Assembly (NCBI RefSeq): GCF_028830055.1
Contig: NZ_CP101655.1
Span: forward strand, 1,990,880 to 2,054,879
DNA: 64,000 nucleotides
From: Pseudomonas serboccidentalis
Lineage (GTDB): Bacteria > Pseudomonadota > Gammaproteobacteria > Pseudomonadales > Pseudomonadaceae
Direction: 5' to 3'
This document shows positions 45,041-52,439 of the stretch, in pieces (position 1 is the first letter of the stretch; the number at the start of each line of letters is the position of its first letter). Made by a program: the position numbers and the translations under genes. The notes beneath the pieces are model-generated. The model did not search any database. It was not told where the DNA came from and saw only the letters and a program-made list of their open reading frames with translations.

Positions 45041-46191
45041 GAGTGATGCCCCGTCAGCGCCAGGTGTTTGAGCGTCATGTCGCGCAGGGCCTGCATCGAC
45101 GTGGCGGACTCACGCTCGATGCGCCGCTTCAACAGCAACAGATTGGCAACACGCATGCCCAATCCGTCGAACCGATAATCCAGCGTGCGCACAAATCGCG
45201 TGCCGTCGGACTCGGCTGTGCATTCGTAGGTCAGCAGCAACGACAAACCATTATCGCCCTGCGCTCGTGCGCACCAGCGCCGACCGGGCAGATACTCGGT
45301 GACTTCCCAGCTCAAGTGACCGGCGCGCCCGCCGGCATGAATGTCTTCTTCGAAGCGCGCGCCGGCATGCAGCGGGCCTTGCGGGCCGTCGATCTTCAGT
45401 GACGACGGGTGCCATTCGGGCCAGTGGCTGACGCTGGCGGCGTAGCGAAGCACGGCGATCGGTTCGCCGGCGATGTCGATCTGGTGCTGCATGCGGGTCA
45501 TGGGCGCTCTCGAATAACGCAACGGGGTGGGTTGCGGCTCCCAGTACAGGGTGCCGAACAGGTAGTCCATCAGCGGAAAAACGATATTGAAATTGCGCTC
45601 CTGCATGCGCTCGCGGCGGTGATGCAGTTCGTGCAGATGGCGCATCTGGTGGATCCACGGCAGGCGGGTCAGCGGATTGTTCGGCGGCAGATGCTCACAG
45701 GCGTGAAACACCTCGTAGGTCAGATAACCCAGGACCATGCAGCCGCCGAACAGGCCGGCAACGTTGGCGTTGACCTGCGCAAGCAGCCACCACAGCGGCA
45801 GCGTGATCAGCAGCGTATGCACGACGACCAGCCAGGCCGGAAACAGGATCACCCGCCAGTCGCGGGCGCCGTCATAGGTCATGTGGCCGGGGGTGAAAAA
45901 GCTGTGGTGGTCACCGGCATGCCGCGCATAGAACAGTTTGGCGAAGGTCTTTTTGTGGTGGCCGAGATGGCGATGGACCATGTACACGCCGAAATTGAAG
46001 AACAGCAGGGTCAATGGCACGGTCAGCCATTCCAGCGCCTGCACCTGCTGCACGCGGCTCCAGAACGCGCCGATCGCCAGCACGCCGAACAGCAGCACGA
46101 ACGTTCCGTGCAGCCACGGGTTGTACAGCGGATGGATGGCCGCACGGTAGCGGCTGCGAAATGCCTCGGTGGTCTGCCTCACTGCGTTCAC
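45037..46191 (-). CDS. Fatty-acid-hydroxylase-type membrane di-iron enzyme fused to an SRPBCC domain
   Basis: 384 aa, two parts. Residues 1-230 form a membrane hydroxylase with several helices and the His clusters HRHLGHH, HAGDHHSF, HACEH and HLHELHH that bind the di-iron centre in sterol desaturase/fatty acid hydroxylase proteins. Residues 235-380 look like an SRPBCC/START-type lipid-binding domain (IDIAGEPIAVLRYAASVSHWPEWHP...). The fusion would let one protein bind and oxidise a hydrophobic substrate. The start is a GTG at 46191; the GTG at 46182 has AGGTGA 5 bases upstream and may be the true one. Overlaps the propeller gene. Confidence 0.83.
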   Translation of the reverse strand: MNAVRQTTEAFRSRYRAAIHPLYNPWLHGTFVLLFGVLAIGAFWSRVQQVQALEWLTVPLTLLFFNFGVYMVHRHLGHHKKTFAKLFYARHAGDHHSFFTPGHMTYDGARDWRVILFPAWLVVVHTLLITLPLWWLLAQVNANVAGLFGGCMVLGYLTYEVFHACEHLPPNNPLTRLPWIHQMRHLHELHHRRERMQERNFNIVFPLMDYLFGTLYWEPQPTPLRYSRAPMTRMQHQIDIAGEPIAVLRYAASVSHWPEWHPSSLKIDGPQGPLHAGARFEEDIHAGGRAGHLSWEVTEYLPGRRWCARAQGDNGLSLLLTYECTAESDGTRFVRTLDYRFDGLGMRVANLLLLKRRIERESATSMQALRDMTLKHLALTGHHS

Positions 46192-46294
46192 CTGTGGGTA
46201 TTGTTGTTATACCCGGCAGATTAGCCGATCCGGCCGTTTGTGCAGGCCGCCGCTTGAGGTCACTTGCGCCATGCTCCGGTGTAACGCGGCCGAT

Positions 46295-47158
46295 TCAGCT
46301 CAACGGGTTCCAGCGTTGCGACCAGTCGTCATCGGTCGCGATCACCTGCCGCAGCAGATCGAAGGCCTGCTGCAGCGTGGCCGAGTCACGTTCGCGGGCG
46401 TACACCAGATAGGTCGGGTAGCCGAACTCCGGGGCCTTGGTCACCGCTTCGAGCGCGCCGGTTTCCAGATAGCTGCGCACCACGCGCGTGCGGAAGTAGC
46501 CGCTGCCGCCGTGCTCGAGGATGTATTGCAGGGCCAATGGGCCGAGGTTGAAGCTCAGCGCGGCCTTGGCTTTGTCCGGCAGGGCGGCGTCGTGCTGCCG
46601 CCGGAAGTCCGGACCCCAGTCGATGTAGACATAGGGATCGGGGCGGTTCGGGGCGCGCACCAGAATCAGTTTTTCTTCCAGCACCTGCTCGACTTGCAGG
46701 CCGGGCCAGTATTCCGGCTGATAGACCAGCGCGGCATCGAGCACGCCGAGCTCGAGTTGGCGCAGCAGGTTTTCGCCGTCGCGGATCTCCATGCGCAGGG
46801 CATGTCCGGGGATTTTTTCGCGCAGTTCAGCCGCCCAACTGAGCATCAACGGGTTACACAGGCTGACTTCACCGCCGATGTGCAGCACGTTGTGATAACC
46901 GTCCAGCAGCGGCAGGTCTCGCCGCGCCGCTTCCCAGGTCTGCACCAGTTGATTGGCGTAGACCACGAAGGCTTCGCCATTGGCCGTCAACTTTGCCCCG
47001 GCGCGGTTGCGCACGAACAGCGTACTGCCCAGCTGACTTTCGAGTTTCTGCACCCGGGCGGTGATCGCCGTTTGCGTGACGAACAGCTTCTGTGCCGCCG
47101 CAGCCAGGCTACCGTGGCGGACGATTTCCAGAAAAGTGCGGGCGAGGTCAATGTCCAT
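46295..47158 (-). CDS. LysR-family regulator, HdfR-like
   Basis: 287 aa from MDIDLAR. The N-terminal helix-turn-helix is RHGSLAAAAQKLFVTQTAITARVQKLESQLG, followed by LFVRNRAGAKLTANGEAFVVYANQLVQTWEAARRD, a run that recalls HdfR-type LysR proteins. The effector domain is complete. A longer frame from 47215 has no better ribosome site. It lies upstream of and in line with the hydroxylase/propeller pair (103-bp gap) and may regulate it. Confidence 0.9.
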   Translation of the reverse strand: MDIDLARTFLEIVRHGSLAAAAQKLFVTQTAITARVQKLESQLGSTLFVRNRAGAKLTANGEAFVVYANQLVQTWEAARRDLPLLDGYHNVLHIGGEVSLCNPLMLSWAAELREKIPGHALRMEIRDGENLLRQLELGVLDAALVYQPEYWPGLQVEQVLEEKLILVRAPNRPDPYVYIDWGPDFRRQHDAALPDKAKAALSFNLGPLALQYILEHGGSGYFRTRVVRSYLETGALEAVTKAPEFGYPTYLVYARERDSATLQQAFDLLRQVIATDDDWSQRWNPLS

Positions 47159-47218
47159 GGGCGGGCCGGGGTCTGAGGGGCTGACATTGTAAGTGCCGGC
47201 TCGACACCGCGTCATCGT

Positions 47219-47575
47219 TCATCGCGAGCAGGCTCACTCCTACAGGGTTCTGCAGTGGACATGGATTTTGCGAACGACACAAATCCCTGTAGGAGTGAGC
47301 CTGCTCGCGATGGCGGTCAGTCTGTCAAACCATTGTTGCCTGACACACCGCTTTCGCGGGCAAGCCCGGCTCCCACAGTGCTTGGTGGTGGACATGGATT
47401 TTGCGAACGACGCAAATCCCTGTAGGAGTGAGCCTGCTCGCGATGGCAGTCTGCCTGTCAAACCATTGTTGCCTGACACACCGCTTTCGCGGGCAAGCCC
47501 GGCTCCCACAGGGTTTGGCGGTGGACATGGGTTTTGCGAACGACGCAAATCCCTGTAGGAGTGAGCCTGCTCGCG
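47219..47575. repeat. Tandem array of 133-bp REP-containing units
   Basis: GTGGACATGG-TTTTGCGAACGAC occurs at 47255, 47388 and 47521, an exact 133-bp period. Each unit holds inverted REP motifs (GTAGGAGTGAGCCTGCTCGCGA and TTTCGCGGGCAAGCCCGGCTCCC). This fills the 443-bp gap between the LysR gene and the HypX-like gene; nothing else is seen in it. Confidence 0.92.
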
Positions 47576-47601
47576 AAGAGGCCCGCCCGGTCACCTCACA
47601 T

Positions 47602-49320
47602 TCAGCCCGCCAACTCAACCTTGCGCACCCGCGCCCAGTCCGCCACCAGCCGCGCCGGCGTGCCGCAGGCTTTGCGCTTGTAGACGAAGTGACTGCACTT
47701 CTCGGCGAACTGGTTGCGGTTGTAGAGCATGTCTTCCTGCATTTCCTGCAGTTCGCTGTCCCGGCATTGCTGAATCAGCACCTGATCAACCCGCAACTTG
47801 CGTTCCCGCACGGCGACATAGGTCGGATCGGTCAGTGCCGCGTTGGCCCGTTGCAGCAGCCACAGCGAGAACTCGTCCGGGCAGCGCGGGCCGATTTCCT
47901 GGACCATGCCCAGTTGCAGCGCCTGCGTGGCGCTGACCGGCAGACAGGCCTGAGTCAGTTGCTCGGCCATCGCCGGGCCGACCGCACGGGGCAGGCTGTA
48001 GGTCCAGTATTCGGAGCCATACAGGCCCATGCTCTTGTAATGCGGATTGAGCACAATATCGGCCCGGGCAAACACAATGTCGGCGGCCAGCGCCAGCATC
48101 ACGCCGCCGGCCCCGGCATTGCCGGTCACGCCGCTGACCACCAGTTGTCGCGCACTGAGCAGCTCGGCGCAGACATCGTCGATCGCCTGAATGTTCGCCC
48201 AGGCCTCGGCGCCCGGGTCCTGTGCGGCCTGAATCACGTTCAGGTGCACACCGTTGGAAAAGCTGCCGCGTCCACCCTTGATCAACAGCACGCGGGTGTC
48301 ACGGGACTTGGCCCAGCGCAGCGCTTCGACCAAGCGCTGGCACTGTTCGGTGCTCATCGCGCCGTTGTAGAACTCGAACGTCAGTTCACCGACATACCCG
48401 GATTCGCGATAGCGGATCGGCTGATACGCCTCGTCGTTGAACGGCTCGCTGGCGATCGACCAGTCGAGGGTCGGCACGCCGGCCAATTGCCCGGCCAGCA
48501 CATGCCGCGCCGGTTGTTTGAAGGTTTCTTCGCCGGGTTGCGGTTTGCGCCGCAGCGAACCGATCCACAAACTGTGATCGCCGGTGGCGACCAGCACCGC
48601 ATCGTCATGCACCGCGAGGATCTTGCCGGGAATGCCGGTGCGCTGATCGGGGTGCGCGTCGTACACGTAATACTGCCCGCCGACCAGACTCGCCAACACC
48701 CCGGGCTGGCCGTCGGCGGCGTCGATGCAGCGTTTGATAAAGCGCGAACAGTCGTGCCAGCTGAAGGTGCGGTCGGCCTGTTTCATGTTCGGTTGCAGGC
48801 GGCCACGAACTTTGCGGTCGGTGTAATCCAGTGCGACGGGAACAAAGCCTTCCATGAATTTCTCGACCACTTCGCGAATGCAGCGAATCGCTGCATCGCT
48901 GACCCGGCCGTTGTACAGCTCGGACTTGCGCAAGCCCGGTGGCAGGTTGAATTCGCAGGTGGCCCAGACCGGGCCGGCGTCCATTTCTTCCACCGCTTGC
49001 AGGGCGGTCACCCCCCAACTCGTCAGTTCGTTGGTGATCGCCCAGTCCAGCGCACTCGCGCCACGGTCGCCGACGATGCCTGGGTGAATGATCACCACCG
49101 GACGCCGGGCATTGCTCCACAGTGCGTGGGGGACGCGGTCCTTGAGGAACGGGCAGATCACCAGATCGGCGCCGCTGTGTTCGATTTGTTCGCACACCGA
49201 GGCTTCGTCGGTGAACACCACGACGCTGGGCGAGTGCCCGGCCTGGCGTAGTTCCAGCCAGGCACGTTGGGTCAGGCCGTTGAAGGCCGAGGACAGCAGA
49301 ATAATCTTGAGTGATCGCAT
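47602..49320 (-). CDS. HypX-like protein (formyl-THF hydrolase plus enoyl-CoA hydratase domains)
   Basis: 572 aa. The N-terminal half resembles 10-formyl-THF transferases/hydrolases, with the HypX-type loop HPGIVGDRGASALDWAI (His79 to about 95). The C-terminal half is a crotonase fold (RVLLIKGGRGSFSNGVHLNVI, VVSGVTGNAGAGGVMLALAADIVFA, SMGLYGSEYWTY), with a helical tail. HypX/HoxX makes CO for the Fe(CN)2CO site of oxygen-tolerant [NiFe] hydrogenases by decarbonylating formyl-CoA. No hydrogenase or hyp genes are visible, so either they lie elsewhere or this copy serves another one-carbon role. A GGGAAG ribosome site precedes the ATG. Confidence 0.85.
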   Translation of the reverse strand: MRSLKIILLSSAFNGLTQRAWLELRQAGHSPSVVVFTDEASVCEQIEHSGADLVICPFLKDRVPHALWSNARRPVVIIHPGIVGDRGASALDWAITNELTSWGVTALQAVEEMDAGPVWATCEFNLPPGLRKSELYNGRVSDAAIRCIREVVEKFMEGFVPVALDYTDRKVRGRLQPNMKQADRTFSWHDCSRFIKRCIDAADGQPGVLASLVGGQYYVYDAHPDQRTGIPGKILAVHDDAVLVATGDHSLWIGSLRRKPQPGEETFKQPARHVLAGQLAGVPTLDWSIASEPFNDEAYQPIRYRESGYVGELTFEFYNGAMSTEQCQRLVEALRWAKSRDTRVLLIKGGRGSFSNGVHLNVIQAAQDPGAEAWANIQAIDDVCAELLSARQLVVSGVTGNAGAGGVMLALAADIVFARADIVLNPHYKSMGLYGSEYWTYSLPRAVGPAMAEQLTQACLPVSATQALQLGMVQEIGPRCPDEFSLWLLQRANAALTDPTYVAVRERKLRVDQVLIQQCRDSELQEMQEDMLYNRNQFAEKCSHFVYKRKACGTPARLVADWARVRKVELAG

Positions 49321-49518
49321 GGTTTTCTTCCCTGAAAAGTCAGCCGCAGGCTCCCGGTGAACCGTCCTTGGCGTTCGATGGAGCGGGCAGATTAGTGAGT
49401 GCTTCAGGGCTGGCCACTGACCGGGGTCAACGTTGTGTCAGTCAATATTTCTGCGGCGACGGAACGCCTTATTCTCAATGGTTTGCTTATCCTGATTTTT
49501 TATTGCTTCAAATGTAGG

Positions 49519-49695
49519 CACGGCCTGACTTACTTGTTCATCAGTCACGACCTGGCGGTGGTGCGGGCGCTGGCCCATGACTTGATTGTGATGAAGGAGG
49601 GTGAGGTGGTGGCGCGAGGTGAGACCCGCGAGCTGTTCAGCGCTGCGCAACACCCTTATAGGCAAGAGTTGCTGGCCGCGTCATTCGCCGGTTGA
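49519..49695 (+). pseudogene. Remnant of an oligopeptide ABC transporter ATPase (YejF/OppF type)
   Basis: The frame ending at 49695 reads HGLTYLFISHDLAVVRALAH, VMKEGEVVARGE and HPYRQELLAASF, the C-terminal His-loop and tail of a peptide ABC ATPase of about 530 aa. Walker A, signature and Walker B are all missing upstream, where the frame turns into unrelated sequence before 49519. It is a roughly 58-residue leftover, not a functional gene. Confidence 0.82.
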
Positions 49696-49739
49696 TGACC
49701 TTCACCAGTGGCGTGTCAGGCAACAATGATATTGCCAGA

Positions 49740-49860
49740 GCTGACGCCTTCGCGAGCAAGCTCGCTCCCACAGGGGGATTGGGTTGTGTCGGGATTTCCG
49801 GGTTGCCGCCGGATCCAGGGTGGGAGCGAGCTTGCTCGCGAAAGCAATCAGGGCGTCAGC
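49740..49860. repeat. REP palindrome, TTCGCGAGCAAGCTCGC family
   Basis: Inverted arms GCTGACGCC-TTCGCGAGCAAGCTCGCTCCCA and complement, with about 50 bases between. It lies next to the ABC ATPase remnant and may mark the site of the deletion. Confidence 0.88.
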
Positions 49861-49883
49861 GAATTCCTTGATGCCTGAACGCA

Positions 49884-49910
49884 AAAATCCCGCCACCAGG
49901 GCGGGATTTT
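49884..49910 (-). terminator. Rho-independent terminator of the SCP2 gene
   Basis: An 11-bp stem AAAATCCCGCC/GGCGGGATTTT with a 5-base loop; on the minus strand it runs into T5. It lies 20 bases after the SCP2 stop. Confidence 0.88.
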
Positions 49911-49929
49911 CTTCAAACCGGACGACGTC

Positions 49930-50247
49930 TTACGACGGGAACAGCTCGGACAGTTTCATCGACAGCATCATGTCGCCTTCAACGCGCAGCTTGCCGCCCA
50001 TGAACGCCTGCATGCCGTCGGTTTCACCGCTGACGATACCTTTCAGGGTTTCGCTGTCCATGATCAGTGTGCAGTTGGCATCCGGGTTTTCGCCTTCCTG
50101 GATGTTGCAAGTGCCATCCTTGACGATCAGCGCGTAGTGCTTGTCTTCGTCGGTGATGTTGAAACCGAAGACCAGATCCAGACCGGCAGCGGCGGCTGGG
50201 TTGAACTTGGCTTGCATCGCTTTTACGGCATCAGCTACGGAGGTCAT
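49930..50247 (-). CDS. SCP2 sterol-binding-domain protein
   Basis: 105 aa single SCP2 domain (YALIVKDGTCNIQEGENPDANCTLIMDSETLKGIVSGETDGMQAFMGGKLRVEGDMMLSMKL), a small hydrophobic pocket for lipids or acyl-CoA. AGGAT precedes the ATG by 6 bases. It lies 65 bases downstream of the histidine phosphatase gene in the same direction, so the two may be an operon that ends at the terminator beyond. Confidence 0.93.
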   Translation of the reverse strand: MTSVADAVKAMQAKFNPAAAAGLDLVFGFNITDEDKHYALIVKDGTCNIQEGENPDANCTLIMDSETLKGIVSGETDGMQAFMGGKLRVEGDMMLSMKLSELFPS

Positions 50248-50312
50248 GGTTCGATCCTTTCTTGGGTAATAGGAGCTGGGTGGTTACAGCAAGGGTCACA
50301 GTAATCCGGGAC

Positions 50313-51023
50313 TCAGCGGAAAGTGATGAGTTCCGGAGCCTTCAGCAGTTGCAGATGTGCATGACTGTTGAAGGAAGCCAAAGCCACCTCGCGACCGCGG
50401 AACTTCAGCTGGTTGAGCGAGGTGTTGACGATTTGCCAATTCAGTTCGAACGCCTGCCTGGCAGGCATTTGGGTAATCAGATGGAGCAGGGCGGTGATAG
50501 TGCCGCCGGAGGTGAACACGGCGATTTTCTGGTTGCCGTCGGCCTGTTCGAGGAGGCGGTGCAGCCCGCCCTGAACCCGCTCGACGAAACCCAGCCAGCT
50601 TTCCAGCCCCGGAGTGTCGTAGGTGCCAGCCAGCCAGCGCTCGATGACCAGAGCGAAAATGCGCTGGAACTCGGCGCGGTTCTGCGCCGCGTTGCGCAGG
50701 ATGTCGATGGCTTCCGGTTCGTCCGTGAGCATGGCGGGGATCAGGGCGCGGATGACCGCGTCGGCATCGAATTCGTTGAACGCGGCGTCGGTTTCCAGAG
50801 CCGGTACCGGCAGACCTTTGGCGGTGAATTGCTCCAGCGCACTGGTGGCCGTGTGCTGCTGACGGCGCAGGTCGCCGCAGAGGCAGCGATCGAAACGGAT
50901 CCCCAGTTCGGCGAGGTGCTGGCCGAGGATTTCTGCCTGACGCACACCGATCGGCGACAGGACGTCATAGTCGTCTGCACCAAAGGAGGCCTGGCCATGT
51001 CGAATCAGATAGATGCTGCCCAC
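50313..51023 (-). CDS. Histidine phosphatase superfamily protein
   Basis: 236 aa from GTG 51023 (MGSIYLIRHGQASF). A frame extending to 51086 would use an unsupported TTG. The RHG motif at residues 8-10 carries the phospho-acceptor His; further core residues are seen in SDL-like CGDLRRQQHTA and in FTSGGTITALL. Cytoplasmic phosphoglycerate-mutase-like phosphatase; substrate unknown. It lies upstream of the SCP2 gene. Confidence 0.88.
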   Translation of the reverse strand: MGSIYLIRHGQASFGADDYDVLSPIGVRQAEILGQHLAELGIRFDRCLCGDLRRQQHTATSALEQFTAKGLPVPALETDAAFNEFDADAVIRALIPAMLTDEPEAIDILRNAAQNRAEFQRIFALVIERWLAGTYDTPGLESWLGFVERVQGGLHRLLEQADGNQKIAVFTSGGTITALLHLITQMPARQAFELNWQIVNTSLNQLKFRGREVALASFNSHAHLQLLKAPELITFR

Positions 51024-51227
51024 GTCCGCGTCATCCCGGTACGTTGAAGGTTTGGCGAGGTTATGAGGATGACGGAGTGCTGTCAATGAAAAAACATACG
51101 CTTGTTTGAAATGCTTGTTACAGGCCTGTTGCCAGAGGTTTCACGGCTGGCCGACGAGGCGGCGCATGGGTATGCTGGAACCATCCCGCGCGTGTTTTGC
51201 ATCCGTGCATTGTTTTAAGGAGTCTCT

Positions 51228-52259
51228 GTGGAGTTTTTCACCGAATACGCCAGTTTCCTGGCCAAGACTGTAACCCTGGTGGTCGCCATTCTGGTGGTGC
51301 TGGCCAGTTTTGCGGCATTGCGCAGCAAGGGCCGACGCAAGTCGTCGGGACAGTTGCAGGTCAGCAAGCTCAATGATTTCTATAAAGGCTTGCGTGAACG
51401 CCTGGAGCAGACGCTGCTCGACAAGGATCAGCTCAAGGCACTGCGCAAGGGGCAGGCCAAATCGGAAAAAACCGAGAAGAAGCAGAAGAACAAACCCGAG
51501 ACCAAATCCCGGGTGTTCGTGCTGGATTTCGACGGTGACATCAAGGCCTCGGCCACCGAGAGCCTGCGCCACGAAATCACTGCACTGCTGACCCTCGCCA
51601 CGCCAAAGGATGAAGTGGTGCTGCGCCTGGAAAGCGGCGGCGGCATGGTACACAGCTACGGTCTGGCGTCGTCGCAACTGGCGCGTGTCCGCGAGGCTGG
51701 CGTGCCGTTGACCGTATGCATCGACAAGGTCGCGGCCAGCGGCGGCTACATGATGGCGTGCATCGGCGAGAAGATCATCAGCGCACCGTTCGCGATTCTC
51801 GGTTCGATCGGTGTGGTCGCACAGCTGCCCAACGTCAACCGTCTGCTGAAGAAGCACGACATCGATTTCGAAGTACTGACCGCCGGTGAGTACAAGCGTA
51901 CCCTGACCGTGTTTGGCGAAAACACCGAGAAGGGCCGGGAGAAGTTCCAGGAAGACCTGGACATCACCCATCAGTTGTTCAAGAACTTCGTTTCCCGCTA
52001 TCGCCCACAACTGGCCATCGATGAAGTGGCCACCGGTGAAGTCTGGCTCGGCGTTGCGGCGCTGGACAAACAACTGGTCGACGAACTCAAGACCAGCGAC
52101 GAATACCTGGCCGACCGGGCGAAGAAAGCCGAGGTCTACCACCTGCATTACGCCGAACGCAAAAGCCTGCAGGAACGCATCGGCATGGCCGCCAGCGGCT
52201 CGGTGGATCGCGTGTTGTTGAACTGGTGGAGTCGCTTGACCCAGCAACGTTTCTGGTAA
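51228..52259 (+). CDS. sohB: Inner-membrane protease SohB (S49 family)
   Basis: 343 aa from GTG 51228, with AAGGAG 5-6 bases upstream. One N-terminal membrane helix (about 8-30) is followed by a charged linker and the S49 peptidase domain. The nucleophile Ser lies in VAASGGYMMAC, and the general base Lys in AGEYKRTLTVFG. SohB faces the periplasm and is related to signal-peptide peptidase SppA. A strong terminator follows. Confidence 0.95.
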   Translation: MEFFTEYASFLAKTVTLVVAILVVLASFAALRSKGRRKSSGQLQVSKLNDFYKGLRERLEQTLLDKDQLKALRKGQAKSEKTEKKQKNKPETKSRVFVLDFDGDIKASATESLRHEITALLTLATPKDEVVLRLESGGGMVHSYGLASSQLARVREAGVPLTVCIDKVAASGGYMMACIGEKIISAPFAILGSIGVVAQLPNVNRLLKKHDIDFEVLTAGEYKRTLTVFGENTEKGREKFQEDLDITHQLFKNFVSRYRPQLAIDEVATGEVWLGVAALDKQLVDELKTSDEYLADRAKKAEVYHLHYAERKSLQERIGMAASGSVDRVLLNWWSRLTQQRFW

Positions 52260-52272
52260 ACGACTTAAAAAA

Positions 52273-52309
52273 GGCCCTTCATTGTTCTGCAATGAAGGGT
52301 CTTTTTTTT
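52273..52309 (+). terminator. Rho-independent terminator after sohB
   Basis: A 10-bp perfect stem CCCTTCATTG/CAATGAAGGG, TTCTG loop, followed by eight T. Confidence 0.92.
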
Positions 52310-52311
52310 GG

Positions 52312-52439
52312 GGTGGTATATATGTACTTTTTAAGTTTGAAATGTTGATTGTGTTACCGAAGTTTTGATCTGTTATTCGCGCTTTTATAAAAGAAGATGC
52401 TCGTTAAGCTGAACGTTCCTTTCAGTAATCGAGATAATC
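52312..52439 (+). promoter_or_regulatory. AT-rich leader and promoter region of the NEL-type gene
   Basis: These 128 bases are far richer in A and T than any neighbouring sequence. TTGATC (52365) and TATAAA (52386) form a weak sigma-70-like pair with a 15-bp spacer. AT-rich leaders of this kind are typical targets of the MvaT/MvaU silencers in Pseudomonas. Confidence 0.4.

Noticed and set aside
47401..49251. 616-aa plus-strand frame across the HypX-like gene
   Set aside because: Its first part reads through REP repeats and the rest is antisense to a well-supported two-domain enzyme.
47602..49320. Part of a hydrogenase gene cluster
   Set aside because: No structural or other maturation genes are present in the window, so the HypX-like gene is treated as an orphan.
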